From NCBI GenBank assembly GCA_020055645.1, contig CM034546.1:73904001-73968000 (forward strand): a DNA stretch of 64,000 bases. Reading direction: 5' to 3'. This stretch comes from Tomocerus qinae. Taxonomy: Eukaryota > Arthropoda > Collembola > Entomobryomorpha > Tomoceridae. The position numbers were made by a program, and so were the translations under genes. This document shows, one piece after another, positions 47,139 to 60,300 of this stretch (the first letter of the stretch is position 1; each line of letters opens with the position of its first letter). The notes under the pieces were generated by a model. That model saw only the letters and a list, made by a program, of their open reading frames with translations. It had not been told where the DNA came from and did not search any database.

Positions 47139-49945
47139 ATGAATGTCTATTATTTGCTATTGCTGGCTGCTATTAGGATATCATCAATGGCTCTCTCAGA
47201 GGTAACATGCATAATCTACTATTACTGGATAATCAATATCCTCCTCCTATTATTAAGGGTAACCAAATAATGGTTTATGATTTAAAGGGTCATCATCATG
47301 ATCATGGGCATTATATCAGAAAACGTGTATCCGCCCCTGGGGAAGACTTACAGTTACCAGGAAACGAAAATAATTCAAGTCAGGGACGTAAGTTGATGTC
47401 GGCACTTGACTGATTAGTATTGATTAAGAGATTCAAAAGGAAAAATTGCTACGGTTTAGCAGGAACATGACATTTGCAGACAAAATATCATATCCATTGC
47501 AAAAGTCACCCAAAAGCAAGCCAAACACTTACACCCGAAAAGCGGCCAACACATTAATGACCTAAACTAATATCAGTTATTGCTACAGTTATTGGGTCAC
47601 CATTTCAACCTCAAAAATACCTATTTAAAGAGGTAATATCAGAAAAGAACACCAAAGCGTGAATAATTGAGGCCGAAATAGTGATAAAAGTCTTGGGGTA
47701 TGGTAACAACCAGCGTGGTGTTACTTTGACTAGGAGATCATGACACTAATTAGAGTTGTACTACCGCTCAAGCCGCGAGGACTTACCTGCAGTTACTCCT
47801 GAACAAATTTACTGAAGTGTGCAGACTTGCACGTCGAGACATTTGTTTGAGACACCCATGTTGTGTCCTAAAAGGGCAAGGTTAGGAGAGTATATAGTTG
47901 TGGCAGTCATCGCAACATCCCACATGTGCTCCTTAATCCAGTATATCGCTAGGTTAAACTTGTAGTGCCCACCAGAACCAAGAGAGCAATCTGAACACTT
48001 CAGGCATGATAAGGATAGATAATCAATGCTAATCACTTTTCAGCTTATCCCCTGACGTAGTAGCTAAACCTAACTTAACCTAATAAAACCTTGCATAAAG
48101 TAAAATAATGCTGCCCATCTATATGTTTACTCCCAGCAGCAAATCCTTCTAGTCTCACTACTAACACATTGCAAAAACTCCCTGATGTACATTTCTTATC
48201 GCAATTGCGATAGTAAATTCGTTGCTTGGAGGCCAAAGTCCCCACGCCTCCTTAAAAATAAATCCCGAGTTTAGTTTATGAATTGCATTTAGGATAAGTC
48301 ATTTATTATTTTTTCACAGGGGGATTTTTTACTAATCCTTTCAAAGCCATGGCACAAACATTTACAAAACTGGTCAAGGGTAATTCTCAATCTCAATCTC
48401 ATGCTACCATCATCAAAGGTCCAATAGAAGACAGCAAGCTGTACAAGTCTGCACTGGAGATAAAGATGTTTGCGGAAATCGCTAAAAACTGGAGTGTCTG
48501 CCAAGAAGAGCCCCAACACATGAATCAGCAGATGGTCCAAGCTGCAATCGACTGTAAAGATGACGCTAAAAGTTACACAGTAAGTACTTTAGTTTCCAAC
48601 ATTCCACTTTCCCACCCAAAATATAAGGAAGAAAGCTAAAAGTTTTAAATTTTAGCGAAATTTCAGCTCTATTCTCTGTTTTCTTGCCTTAATCTTTCTT
48701 TTGACCTCTAGATTACTTACACACAGTTTGAACAGATTATCTTATGTAGTATGTTTTTTGCAGTGTTTTATTACTTGTCTATATAACGGGATTGGGATTG
48801 TTAAATCTGAGAAATTGAATGACAATGGACTGTCCGACTATGTGGCCGCGTTCTTTAAAGAACAGAGTGAGACGGTGAGAAAAGATGTCAAGTCGACCTT
48901 TTACTCCTGCTTTGAAGATGGCAGTAAGTACAAGTTATACAATGCTTGAAAACATTAACACCAGAGTTATTGATTCTCACCCCCTTTTGTTAAGCATCCT
49001 GGAGATTGGAAATGTGGGACATACAGTCAAAAAATTTGAATTATGCAGCAATCTGTCCTATTTCCCATTATTTCTCCAATTTCCCACTACATTTTGATAA
49101 CCATACATTTCCCAGTGAAAAACATTCTCAATTGTGGTATTTCTAACTCGAGATCTTCATCACAATTCATATTCGGCTTAGTTAGAGGAGATAAAAATAT
49201 TTCTACTTGGGTAATTCGGATGAATAATATGTTTTGTTTTGTAGCTCGTTTAATGCTGGCGGGGACCAAGTGCTCGAAAAATAAAAAAGTAGTGGACTGC
49301 ATAAAGGAGTCTCTTGATAAGGTTTTAACTAAATATATTAAAATCTTTAAGGGTATTTAGTACAGTTTCGAATATTCCTATTTTCAACTTTGTTGGACAT
49401 CGGGCAAATGGGAAGTGAGGAAGAATAAATTTTGGCGCAATTGGTTCACTTGAAAAGTATAAAAAATTAAGCCAATAATTTGGGCTCAATTTTCCCTCCA
49501 ATTCTTACAATTTCCACTCCAGTTTGATTTTCGTTGGAAAATTTTGTATTAATGGTAGTTCATATTATTTCCAGCTCACTTATAATGAACACTAGGAAAA
49601 GTGAGAGATACTGGGAAATTAAGAAAAGATATGTTACCATCTGGGGAAATTAGCGTCATTTTTTCTATTTCCCATTCACTCCGTCATTTCTCTCTTAATG
49701 TTGGAGTTTCCCTGTGGGAATCCACCAGGAAAATCAGATATGTTCAACTCGAAACCATGTTAATGATAATTTTCAGTGGAAATCTTAATGTTTAACAGAT
49801 CTGCAACCGTGACAAGGTGGAGGATTCTTCGACAGAGGAAAAGGGAAAGGATAGTAGGAATGAGAAGAAAGAGAAAAAAGGAGACCAGGCAAGTAAAAAG
49901 GTTGAAACTAAAGAAGAAGGAAGCACTTCAAAGGAATCTGACTAA
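47139..49945 (+). CDS. Odorant-binding protein (PBP/GOBP family) with long N-terminal extension
   Basis: Exons 47139-47201, 47258-47387, 48320-48579, 48764-48923 and 49245-49321, then 49799-49945 (278 aa); if the weak donor GTTTTA at 49322 is not used, the frame ends at 49360 (242 aa). A signal peptide (MNVYYLLLLAAI...) precedes a His-rich stretch (GHHHDHGHY) and about 100 further residues. Cysteines at 125, 152, 156, 200, 214 and 223 give C-x26-C-x3-C-x43-C-x13-C-x8-C, the classic six-cysteine pattern of insect odorant-binding proteins; an extra Cys is at 143. These are secreted carriers of small hydrophobic ligands, in sensory lymph or other fluids. The last exon adds a Lys/Glu/Ser-rich tail. 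The N-terminal extension is unusual, since typical members are 120-150 aa. Confidence 0.78.
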
Positions 49946-50819
49946 CTCTCAATTTATACCTCATTTTAATTTTACTTTTGTTAGTTTGAAATTAAATCAT
50001 CTTTGCACGAAATAATTTTGGTTCATTTAATTGCAATTTGCAAACATTTATTATTCATTCGTTTTAACTGCCATACCTAAACAATTTTTGGACGATTTGT
50101 TAAATGGAGGGAGACAGGGAGAATAAAATGTTTTCAGTTGCTGTGGTCCACTATAGTTTTTCTGTGGCTTTGTACTACTTCACTCCACACATTTTGTTCC
50201 ATGGGGCTGAATGACAACGTAAGTCTAATAAATAACAGAGCAAGAGAATGATTAATTAATAGGATTTTGGCCCTTTGCTCTGTATTATTATTAATAGTTC
50301 CAAAGTTTGTTTAAAATGAGTTTGACATGGATTTATCGACATACTATTCTCAAAGTATTCTATTGACATCGTATATCTTGAACATGGCAAGGCAATTAGG
50401 ATCAATAAGTAGCTATGGCAATATGAAATATGGTCTTGCCCCGTTTAGGAGTATTTTACACTGATACTATATAATATGGATTAATCTGGTATAAACTTAA
50501 AAACAAGTCCATCAAATCTGTATGACTAAATAGGTCCGGCAAAATCCTAGGCATAATCGTTTCCATTAGTAGACCGCAATATAACGACTTGACTGCAAAT
50601 ATTGCACATTGGTGACACAATAAATTGAAATAACAGATGTGTGCAGATGCATTAAGGAATTCTGAGAAATGGTGATACAATTTCACTGCAACTGGCCCAT
50701 TTAAATTTTATGGTTATCTGATTACATATAAAAGCAACCGTTGTGAAGTTATCATTCAGTACATTACAGACATTATAGTATATCTTTGCATATCTTCTTC
50801 ATCCCTTGAAATTCTTCAA
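49946..50819. other. Intergenic, nothing recognised
   Basis: No supported frame or repeat. A 76-codon minus frame at 50456-50686 has no homology I recognise. A TATAAAAG word near 50728, about 90 bp before the ATG of the next gene, may be its TATA box. Confidence 0.45.
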
Positions 50820-51397
50820 ATGGGGATAATACAATTAAATTTTTTCATTTCGGCAATTTTTCTTGCTGTGGTGTTTAGTTGCGCCATTGCAGGCTTTAGA
50901 GAAGATTCTGCAGAGACTCATAATAAATTCAGGGCCATTCACCACTCCCCTCCTTTAAGACAAAGTAGTACAGTAAGTCACAAATAATTTGATGCATTTT
51001 TTATTTGAAAATTCTTGTGTATTATCATTTTTAACGTTTTTAGCTGGATGCATACGCTCAGAATTGGGCTGAAAACCTGGCCAGCACCGACAGTTTCCAA
51101 CATAGCGGTGGACCGTACGGTGAGAATTTGTACTGGACCAGTTCGAAAACAGTAAGCGATTCGCAAGTCGTCACTGACGCCATAAACTCGTGGTACAACA
51201 AAGAAGTTACGCGATATGACTACAATAATCCTGGCTCTACAAAGGGAACTGGCCATTTTACACAAGTAGTTTGGAAAAACTCAAAAAATGTAGGCATTGG
51301 CATCGGTCGAGCACAAAGTGGTACAATTGTGTGTGCCAGCTATGACCCCCGTGGCAATTTTCGCGGACAATACGCTGAAAATGTCCTACGACCATAA
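50820..51397 (+). CDS. Secreted CAP/SCP-domain protein, GAPR-1-like (168 aa)
   Basis: Exons 50820-50972 and 51044-51397 are joined in phase 0 (ACA|GTAAGT ... TTTTAG|CTG). A signal peptide (hydrophobic residues ~5-24, ending SCAIA) is followed by one CAP domain. Its signatures are ETHNKFRAIHHSPPL, AQNWAENLAS, QHSGGPYGENLYW, GTGHFTQVVWKNSKNVGIG and, at the end, ASYDPRGNFRGQYAENV. The His and Glu residues that line the CAP cavity (HSG, GENL, GHFTQ) are present. The family includes plant PR-1, insect venom antigen 5 and the Golgi-linked GLIPR2/GAPR-1; the compact C-terminus without a hinge or Cys-rich tail fits the GAPR-1 group, though here with a signal peptide. A role in secretion, defence or saliva is possible but not shown. 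Confidence 0.92.
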
Positions 51398-51438
51398 AAG
51401 CTTCTCTTCCTTACAGAATTTCAACACATCGCGATCTA

Positions 51439-51444
51439 AATAAA
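51439..51444 (+). promoter_or_regulatory. Polyadenylation signal AATAAA for the CAP gene
   Basis: AATAAA lies about 40 bases after the stop, within the usual distance range for a short 3' untranslated region. Confidence 0.5.
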
Positions 51445-52133
51445 TTCATCAAATGTGTTTATACATAGTAAATACTTCATTACATAATATATTATATTAT
51501 ATACATAATAATATTAACAGGCAAAAAATGTGCAAAATCAATTTTCGAAGCTTTTCAAAGAATTTGGACTATAAATTCACAGAACTGTGGTGCCTCCATT
51601 TTTCCTTTTACAGTCAGGTGAGGGCCAGAACTCCAGAACTGCTTTTCAGGTAATAATTATTGTAATTCTGATAAAATGTGTTTAGAGTCAGATTGTCCAT
51701 ATAGACAGCCTGATTCACTATTCGCAAGTCATGCAGCCCTTTATTAATAGTTACAAATAATTACTATGAGGCCTAGATTTTATAATCTGAATTTTTCATT
51801 AGCATAACATGTACGAATGTTTATAATATAAAATATGATATGAAAATAAAAAATAATAATAGGTTTAGCTGTTTTAATGTTGTCGTCATTCAATTTATAG
51901 GAACAATGATGCTACTGAATTTAATAACTAAATAATATATTTCATTTCATACTCAGTCTTTATAAGTATAAACAAAGAGTAAACACAGATAATTTAATAA
52001 TTGTACTTGTAACTAATATGGTAACTACTTAATAATTCATAATATTAAACATTAATTGGTTAAATTAGATGGAACTTGAATACAACAGAAAATAAACATT
52101 AAGTGTACATGGATACCTACAGAAGATATAAAA
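51445..52133. other. Intergenic between convergent genes, nothing recognised
   Basis: AT-rich spacer between the 3' ends of the CAP gene and TUT1-like copy 1. Only short chance frames. Confidence 0.5.
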
Positions 52134-55100
52134 TTACAGCTGCTGCTTTCTTTTAGGATCATTTAAACATTCATTCATACGATATACAGTATATGTCTTT
52201 GCCAACGCACTGACATATGATATAATTTCTCTCAATTTAAGTATGACGCTTCGGTCGCTACAAGGTGCTTCAATATGTATTCCGCCTAATAAAGTATTGC
52301 AATCAATTAATATCTTACATGTCATTTCAGTTGCATTTTCAGTTTCATCATCCATTAAATAACCAGAAATTATTTTGTCATTTGCCAGAGGATTTTCATT
52401 AATGGAATCTTTCCCTTTTGGTTTCTTTCTACTGGACAAACCAAAAATCAGTTTTGAGCAGCGGCTTTCAGCAAAATAAGTTTTAATGTACAATCCCCCA
52501 TATGGCAACTTTGACAACGACTTTTTAACAGAAACTTGGTTATCTTTAGAGATGGCACTGCCATTATTTCCTTTCCGTTTTTTCTTCGGTACAGTTTCTT
52601 CAATGTTTTCATCTGTGTCTGGCTCCACCACTTTACTATAATTATGACGCTCTTCGTTTTCTACATGTGTCGACTTTACATGTAATTTTAAAACTCCTTC
52701 AAGCACTTCGTCAAAGAATTCCCTCAAAACGCGAAACCAGAACCTTTTAATTACTTTCTTTGTTTTAAGTTGGATCATCACCTGTCTCGGAATATTAAAA
52801 CAGGTAGATTTAACAACAATTTTTTTCAGTGATATAAACCCCCAAGGGTGATTCAAATCATCGTCAGTCTTCAAATCTATAGGGAAAAAGCGCCATAGAT
52901 CTCTCAATGTTGAATTTCCAGATAGAAAATTTTTCATTGCTAATGAGGTACTACAACAGAGATTTTGAAATTCAGACAGAGACGTCTTAGACCACTGCTG
53001 TGAAAATTCATACGCTCGATCATCACAAGAATCTTGAATAACAATTGAAGTTGGCATGATTGATTTACTATTCTTTGTTAGTCGTCTATAAGATCTTCTC
53101 AGTTTCATTTTAGACTCGCGTAGTTTACTATTAATTCTAAAAAATGTTTTTCCTTTAAATTTACCCAATAAACCTTTTTTGTCAACCAATTCTGCCAATG
53201 GTAATGAGACAATGTTTTTTTCTAAATCCACTTCCCCAAAATATTCAAAAAATTCTGTTGCCAAGGCTAGAATACATTTTGCAGATGGGTGTCCTGTTAG
53301 TTCATTAGAATCATTTTTGGAATAGACACATTCCTGCGGTTGTTCAAATCGTCTCAAAATATCTACTACGTCTTCACAAAAACCGACATTCAGATTTTTT
53401 ATTACAGTATTAGTGGCACCGTTTCTCCAAATCTGCATGGTTGGTAAAATTCCTTTGTAGATAAGAAAATATATCACCAGTTGAACAAAAGGATAGTAAA
53501 CCAAAAACTTGTTAGGCTCCGCAGACTGTTCTTTTGTTAAATCGTGTAGGAACTTTTCATACCAGCTCACCAAAAGTTGAGTTAGTGGAAGAACTCTTGG
53601 GTCAATTTCCATGCAAGCAGAAACGAACTTCCATTTCTGTTGTGACATTTTTTGAAAGAAAAAGCATTCACACTCAATCTTCGAACGGCAATGAGTGAAG
53701 TTAAGTGTAAATCCTCTCTGGAAGATATTCTTGTGTAGATTAACACAGAAAGGAGTTCCATCTGGCTGCTTTTCACAAAGAAGGTTACGAATTTTTATCA
53801 TATCGGGCTTTGGCAGGACTACTGCGCTATCACTGTAATTGAAGTGCCCTAAATTTTAGATTTAATACAGAAATACAATTAATTATATAAATTCATACAT
53901 TTCCACAATGAAATAATAAAATGTAACGGTAAAGCAAGAAAAATAATTAATTTACTGTTAATATCAATTCCAACAGCAAGGGAGGACGTTTTGAGAAAAT
54001 TCAGTTTTGTTAAGCCTTCTTCAAATGGATACACTTTGACGTTTCTATAGGACACTTTTAACATTTTTGTCAAAAGTCGTACAGTCCTATTACGTGTGTG
54101 AGCAGCAGTTTTGCTAAGCATATTTTCTTTCATAAAAACAGCAAATTCTCCGTCAATGTCATTCGTCTGACCATTACTTTCCAATTCTTGTGCCTCGTAG
54201 TCTTTTGTTATAAAACTGTCGTTATAGCTTTCCAGCACCGAACTATCTGTGGTGACGAAATGGTCTTCCAAAGGTACATCCTCTGCAAAGCTATTTTCTG
54301 AAACTGGATTACCCCCATTTTGTACATTATTTCTTAAACTGCACTCGTTCTCATCTTCACTGCTGATTTCTATTACAACAGGTTCAGTTTTCGACACCAC
54401 ATGTTTTAAGTCTATACCAGCATTTTCACGGACATCATGACTTTCCGAAAGATCTTTACAAGACTGCTTCTTTTTGTCACTTTTTTTGAAAATGATTTCC
54501 CCTATAAAAACAAATGACTTTAATACATTTAATAATCTACCATAATATACTTCTCTGGAATACAAACACTCTTAGCACAATCACAAATAATGCAAAAAAT
54601 CAATTAAATTACAGTCGCTTTCGAGAATGTCTGCTGCAAGTCGTTTGAATGGTTTGCAAACTCCTGCTTCTAGTTCAGTCATACCGACTATGTAATCAGC
54701 ACCTTTTCTGAAATAAGTCAGACGAAAAAGTATTAAGATTATTCGAGCAAAAACTTGAGAGTAGTTCCTTGATAATTGTTACGGACAGTAGGTGTAGGCA
54801 GGCATGTATCCAGAGGGGCGGCTTAGGGGGCTAGGATTTTTTTGTCAAAAAAGGGTAAAAATCGAAAAAAAATGTCGCGCCTCCTGCGAAACTGTCTTAT
54901 TTTTACTAATATTTTTTGGTGTCCCCCCTTGGTCAAATTCCTGGATACGTGCCTAGGTGTAGGTCATTTTATGAAGGGCAAATATATTTTCCCTTCCCCT
55001 TAATTAACATATTCTACCATGGCGGAAGGCAATATCTGTGCTGTAAAATTATTCCTATTTTCTAAAATGATGTAATTATTATTGAAAAATATTGTAATTA

Positions 55101-55415
55101 TTAATTGAATAAAATAATAAATTACTTTTCATCGATGAGTATCACGCAGACCTGTTTATCACAATCGAAATATAAATCTGAAATTATAGTATGTTCAGAA
55201 ACACTCCAGGCCAGTTTCGCTATGACATCTTCATCTAATACTTCTTTTGGCTTGCAAAATTCCGTAAAAATAACTCCACGACTTTGCAGTTTCTTTGACC
55301 AGTCTTTTATTTTGTTTCTTGCTTTCTTCTGGTGGACAGGTGATAAAAGGTGTGCGATCCATTTTTGATAAGTCGTAAAACCCTTACAACAAGTCTGACA
55401 AAATAACACTAACAT
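52134..55415 (-). CDS. TUT1/Star-PAP-like protein, copy 1, catalytic residues lost (881 aa)
   Basis: Exons in transcript order: 55415-55126, 54707-54613, 54501-53956 and 53848-52134, phase-consistent, 881 codons plus stop (human TUT1 is similar in length). A C2H2 finger (C6, C9, H22, H28) is followed by an RRM-like region, an acidic linker, a nucleotidyltransferase-like segment and a poly(A)-polymerase-type central domain (DPRVLPLTQLLVSWYEK, YYPFVQLVIYFLI, ILPTMQIW). That order is the plan of TUT1, the U6 snRNA uridylyltransferase/Star-PAP. The catalytic stretch, PFGSS...CDLDLFLDL in the human enzyme, reads PFEEGLTKLNFLKTSSLAVG: the G-S pair and both metal-binding Asp are gone. The third Asp position (GDVSLSN) reads IECECFF. 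It is probably a pseudoenzyme binding RNA or partners. Basic patches (KKKRKG) may target the nucleus. Confidence 0.78.
54799..54955. mobile_element. hAT-type MITE, 157 bp, exact 8-bp target duplication, in intron 1 of TUT1-like copy 1
   Basis: GGTGTAGG lies on both sides (54791-54798 and 54956-54963). Terminal inverted repeats are CAGGCATGTATCCAG and CTGGATACGTGCCTA. The core has GTCAAAAAAGGGTAAAAATCG and TTTTTGGTGTCCCCCCTTGG. It lies in intron 1 of the TUT1-like gene and has no counterpart in copy 2, so it inserted after the duplication or was lost there. Confidence 0.93.
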
Positions 55416-56380
55416 GACAGTTAGATTGATTTAGTCGACGTCGTAAGTTTACTTTTTTGTTTCGTCAGGCGTCAGGGTTGACTTCACTGTTCACTCAATT
55501 AGGCACGTCACGCACTCACACGTATTCCCCACCTGCATGAAAAATAGCCATTTTTAGGGAAAACCGCTTTATAATTCGAAAAATTTATGCCTTAACGTAA
55601 CTTATAAATAGAATAGATGTCAAGAATAGGATTAAGTATAGATCGGTGTCAGAATTGTAAAAACATACCAAATGACCTGTTGGCCATGTGCCGTATTCAA
55701 ATAATGCGCACTTTACAAGGATAAGGAGTTCGTGTAGAATGTGTATTTTTACGTGCTTTGTACAATATTATTGAGCAATATTCTTTCGTAGTTGGTTTGG
55801 AAAAATGGAAAGTCATAAAATAGCACTATTAAATATTTTTCCTACAGAATTTCAGTAATAAAACACCCATGAAATGTAAAGTTTTGAAATCAATTAACCA
55901 ATCAGCATGCAGAAGGAAAGCAAAAGAAGTCTACTTAGCTAGGTTTACAAAGAATGAGATTTTGCAGTAGGTATATATATAGTAATAATAAATTAATTTA
56001 TGATAAATATATTTAAACGTTAATGATGATCAACGGAGTGCTTTGCCTTTTGGAGTGTCAGGTAAATTAGTATTGAGAAACTCTAATATGATAGATTTTC
56101 CTTTACTGAAAGTACAGCCTTTTGTATTTGAAAAACCTAACATGCAGTTTCATAGCAAATGAATTCATGAGCAAATGCAACTTTAGCACCATAAACATTA
56201 TATAGTACAAAAACATACATAATTGTTGTTAATATGATGATCATTTGTAGGATTTATAAATGTTTATTTTAAATGTACAGTCATTTATATTCCTGTGGGT
56301 TAGCACAATTAACATTTTATATTTAATTATCAATTTAGACCGCCAAAAAATTACATTTGCATTAACTCCATTTTACATTA
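55416..56380. other. 5' flank of TUT1-like copy 1, no gene recognised
   Basis: AT-rich spacer. The promoter of copy 1 should lie just above 55415, but no TATA or other core motif was recognised with confidence. Confidence 0.45.
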
Positions 56381-57203
56381 GAGTAAATACATAAGAGACC
56401 ATGCAGGCTCGGAACAAAATGTCACAGCCAAAGTTGTTACTTTCAGATTCTAATCTACTTAGTGATATGAAAAAAGTAATTTCAGGATTTTTTTTGAAAA
56501 CCCGCCGTTTTTAAGTTATGGCGGTTTTCCGCCTTATGTCATTCATCTATGATTCATTTCTAAACTACTTGACCGATTTTCATGAAACCGGCGCCATTCT
56601 GCTCGCAAACGCTTTCATCACATGGCCCCTTTTTTAGTTTTTCAAATTTGCTTCAAAATTTTGAAAAAAAATTCGAAAAATTTCGAAAAAAAACTTTTTG
56701 AACGTTTTTATTAGAACTATTATTAAATGCGATAAAAACGCTAGTTCTGACCAAAAACTCAATAGTGGTTTTCATTCATTCATTTTAATGGCTTTGTTTT
56801 TGATATATACACCCTAATTATTGAGTTTTTGGTCAGAATTAGCGTTTTTACCGCAATTAATAGTAATTCTATCAAAAACGTCCGAAAAAATTTTTTTTCG
56901 AAATTTTTCGAAAGATTTTTCAAAATTTTGAAAAAAAATTTAAAAACTAAAATAGGGGCCATGTGATGAAAGCGTTTGCGAGCAGAATGGCGCCGGTTTC
57001 ATGAAAATCGGTCAAGTAGTTTAGAAATGAATCATAGATGAACGACATAAGGGGGAAAACCACCATAACCTAAAAACGGCGGGTTTTCAAAAAAAATCCT
57101 GAAATTGTTTTTTTCATATCACTAAGTAGATTAGAATCTGAAAGTAACAACTTTGGCTGTGACATTTTGTTCCGAGCCTGCATGGTCTCTTATGTATTTA
57201 CTC
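56381..57203. repeat. Long foldback element, arms of about 386 bp
   Basis: Arms at about 56381-56766 and 56817-57203 are inverted copies of each other with few mismatches, around a 50-bp centre. Matching blocks include GAGTAAATACATAAGAGACC, GGCTCGGAACAAAATGTCAC, AAACCGGCGCCATTCTGCTC and GACCAAAAACTCAATA. ATTA occurs directly outside each end (56377-56380 and 57204-57207), a possible 4-bp target duplication. No protein is encoded. It lies between the two tandem TUT1-like genes. A transcript through it would form a very long double-stranded hairpin. Confidence 0.93.
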
Positions 57204-57380
57204 ATTACCTTGAAACTTATTTGTGTCTAATTTACATTTATTACATAAACTAAGGAATAATAAGTAACCTTAACGGTCGAACATGAGAAATACCAATGCT
57301 ATCATCACAGTTAATCAAATTGTACTGAAAATATAAACCCCTACATATTATAAACTAGACGATAACATTCAATAGAGAAT

Positions 57381-60300
57381 CTATTTTTTTCGACACAAAA
57401 AATTGATAGATTTTTTTCTATCAGCATCGTACTTTCTATCCATTAACTGATCTGCACAATACGTTAAGTAGTTTTCGGCCAGGTTATTAACCAACAATAC
57501 GATATCTTCCAGCATGACGACTTTTTCTTTTCGGTCATTTTCGTTAGCACAGGGAGTTTGTATGTATATTCCTGCACCTAGGTTATTACAGTCAATTAAT
57601 ACTTCACAAGTCATTTCAATTGCAACGTGGCATGAATTGGTTTCGAAAAAATCCGAAATCATTTTCTCCACAAGCAGAGGATTATTTGGGATTAGTAATT
57701 GGTTAATTTTTGCTTTCATTTCGTTTCTCGAATCTAATGAAAAGTTTGAGATAGTGCTCTCACCAAAGTACGATTTAGTATATCTCCTTCCTTTGACCAA
57801 TTTCGTCAATGACAAACATTTTCCGGGAGTATTGTTGTTGAAAGCAGAATTGCTTGGGATGCCTTTTCGTTTTTTAGATGGTACGGGTACGTTATTGTCT
57901 TCCTCGTTTGCTGATTCTAAATCTTTATTTTCATTCGGCAATACTTCGTTTTCAAAATGGGTGGATCTGATTTGGCATTTTATTACATTTTCCACAAACT
58001 CAAAGAAGAATTCTTTCAGGGTATTCAACCAAAATGTTTTAAGTTTGATTTTCTTTTTCTTGGTATTAATACGAAGACGATGTTTGGACTTCTGAGTTAA
58101 ATAAAAAGTGGTACAATTGGCGACGACTAGGTTGGAAGCAAAATCAGTATGTTTAAGTTTAAATTTTCCAGGGAAAAGGTGGTATAAATCTTTTAATGAC
58201 GAGTTTTCTGACAAAATATTATTTATAGCAATGGACATCGTGCCACATGAAGTTTGAAATTGCACTAGTGATGTTTCTGACCATTTTGGACAAAAATAAA
58301 AGATACTTTGGTCACAGGCATCTTGAATAACAAAAGAATACGTTGTCTTCATTTTAGCAGGCTCTGCAAAAGGTTTGTAAGCTAAAGCAAGATTTTCTAT
58401 AAAAGTAAGCGGATTTCTATTAATTTTTCGTTTTCTCTGTTTCAAAGCTTTTTTGTTTACATAATTCTTCATCAAGCCATTTGTTTTGACCAATGTTGCA
58501 GCAGGTAAGGAGACAATATTGCCTTTTAAATCCACTTCTTCAAAATAGTGAAAGAAATTTTGTGCCAATTGTAAAATACACTTTGCTGAAGGTTTTCCAG
58601 TAGCTGGATTTATATCAAAATCAGAATAAGTGGAGGTATGTAAATGACAATCCTCTTCATGCTGTCGTTCTTTAAATCTTCTCAGCACTTCGTCTTTGTC
58701 TTCACAAAAGCCAGCATTAATTCTTTTTACATTGACATCCTTTCTTGAGTAATTCTTTTGCCAACAATTTATTGGTGGAATAATGCCATTTATAATGAGA
58801 AAATAAATGATTAGTTGAATAAACGGATAGTAAACCAATAATTTGTTGGAAGTGTTCTGTTCATGTGGAATATTATTTACACAATTTTCGTACCAGATCA
58901 CCAAAAATTGGGTTAGAGGCAGAACACGAGGGTCTATGTCCATACAAGCAGAAACAAATTTCCATTTTTGCTGTTCTTGTTTCAGGAAGAAATGACATTC
59001 ACACTCAATCTGAAAACGTTTATGAGTGAAATTAATTGATGGCCTGCTTGAAAAAATATTTTCGTGTACATTGAAGCAGAATGGAGCTCCACTTCTCACT
59101 GCAGAACAAAGAATTTCTTTTATTTTTTGGATTGGAATTGGGATACAACGACCATCGATGAAATTTCCTGCAACAAAAATGAAACTTAATTAACACCAAT
59201 TTACAGCTTATTGCAAAAATAATGAAAACCCCATCGCATTTACTTCATTGTAAATTCTTTCAACTTTAAACACGTTGATAACTAAAATTGCACTAATTCT
59301 AGTAACACTACTAAATTATTAAACATGAAAATGAAATATTTCAAAGTAAATAATAATAATATTTATTAATGCTGAAAATGTGGGTTCTTGCCAGTAGGTC
59401 GAATTTCGAACATATAAAAATTAGTTTTCTATGAATTTATCTTTTCCTTATTATATTTGAATAAAGGAGATGAGCAAAGTGTTTAATTTATTTTTGAATT
59501 TCAGCTTCAAGTTTGGCACCTAAAAGTACTTTGGGTGATTTACTTGGTGCGCAAAAATTTCGAAACTGCGCATTTTCAAAAACAACATATTTCTGAAAAA
59601 TCATATTTCATAAAGCACTTTTAGCTGCCAAATTTTGAAACTGAAATTCGAAAATGAGTTTGACACTCTGCTTTTCTTCTAAAATATCCCAACACTTATA
59701 CATTTTACATATTGGTCATTATTCGCATCAACACTGATGAGGAGTCAACGAATAATGACTACAAATTCAATAGTAAAATATTTACGAATAGCAAAGTACA
59801 TATTATAAACATTAGGTAGCAAATTATTACTAATATTTGCTAACAGTTCCTGTAATTGACATTAATATTTTCAAAAAAAGATTATATTTTTTGGTTGGGA
59901 TAAAATAAAATGTATTGAGTTCATAAATTGTAACCTCCAATATCTACTCCGACAGTAATAGATGATGATTTCAGAAAACTTAACGTTTCTAAGCCACTTT
60001 CAAAAGGAAATAGTTGTACGTTATCGTAAAACTTCTTTAAGACGTTTTCCAATTGCTGCACTATCTTTCTACGCCGTTTGATAGTAACATTGTTTAATGA
60101 GTATTTTTCCATTAAAGCAGCAAAACGCTCATTCAGATCGTCGTCATGGCTCTCCAATTGTTCTGTCTTTATTAAACGGACATCTTTTAGAGTAGAGTTG
60201 TCATGGTCGTTGTCTTTTGTCCCTGGACTATTTTCAAGATCACAACCAGCATTCTTTTCTATGTTGTCGACCATTCCAGCCAAGCCATTTTCTCGATTTG

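Noticed and set aside
57514-58095. 193-codon plus-strand frame
   Set aside because: It is antisense to the last exon of TUT1-like copy 2, which has clear domain support.
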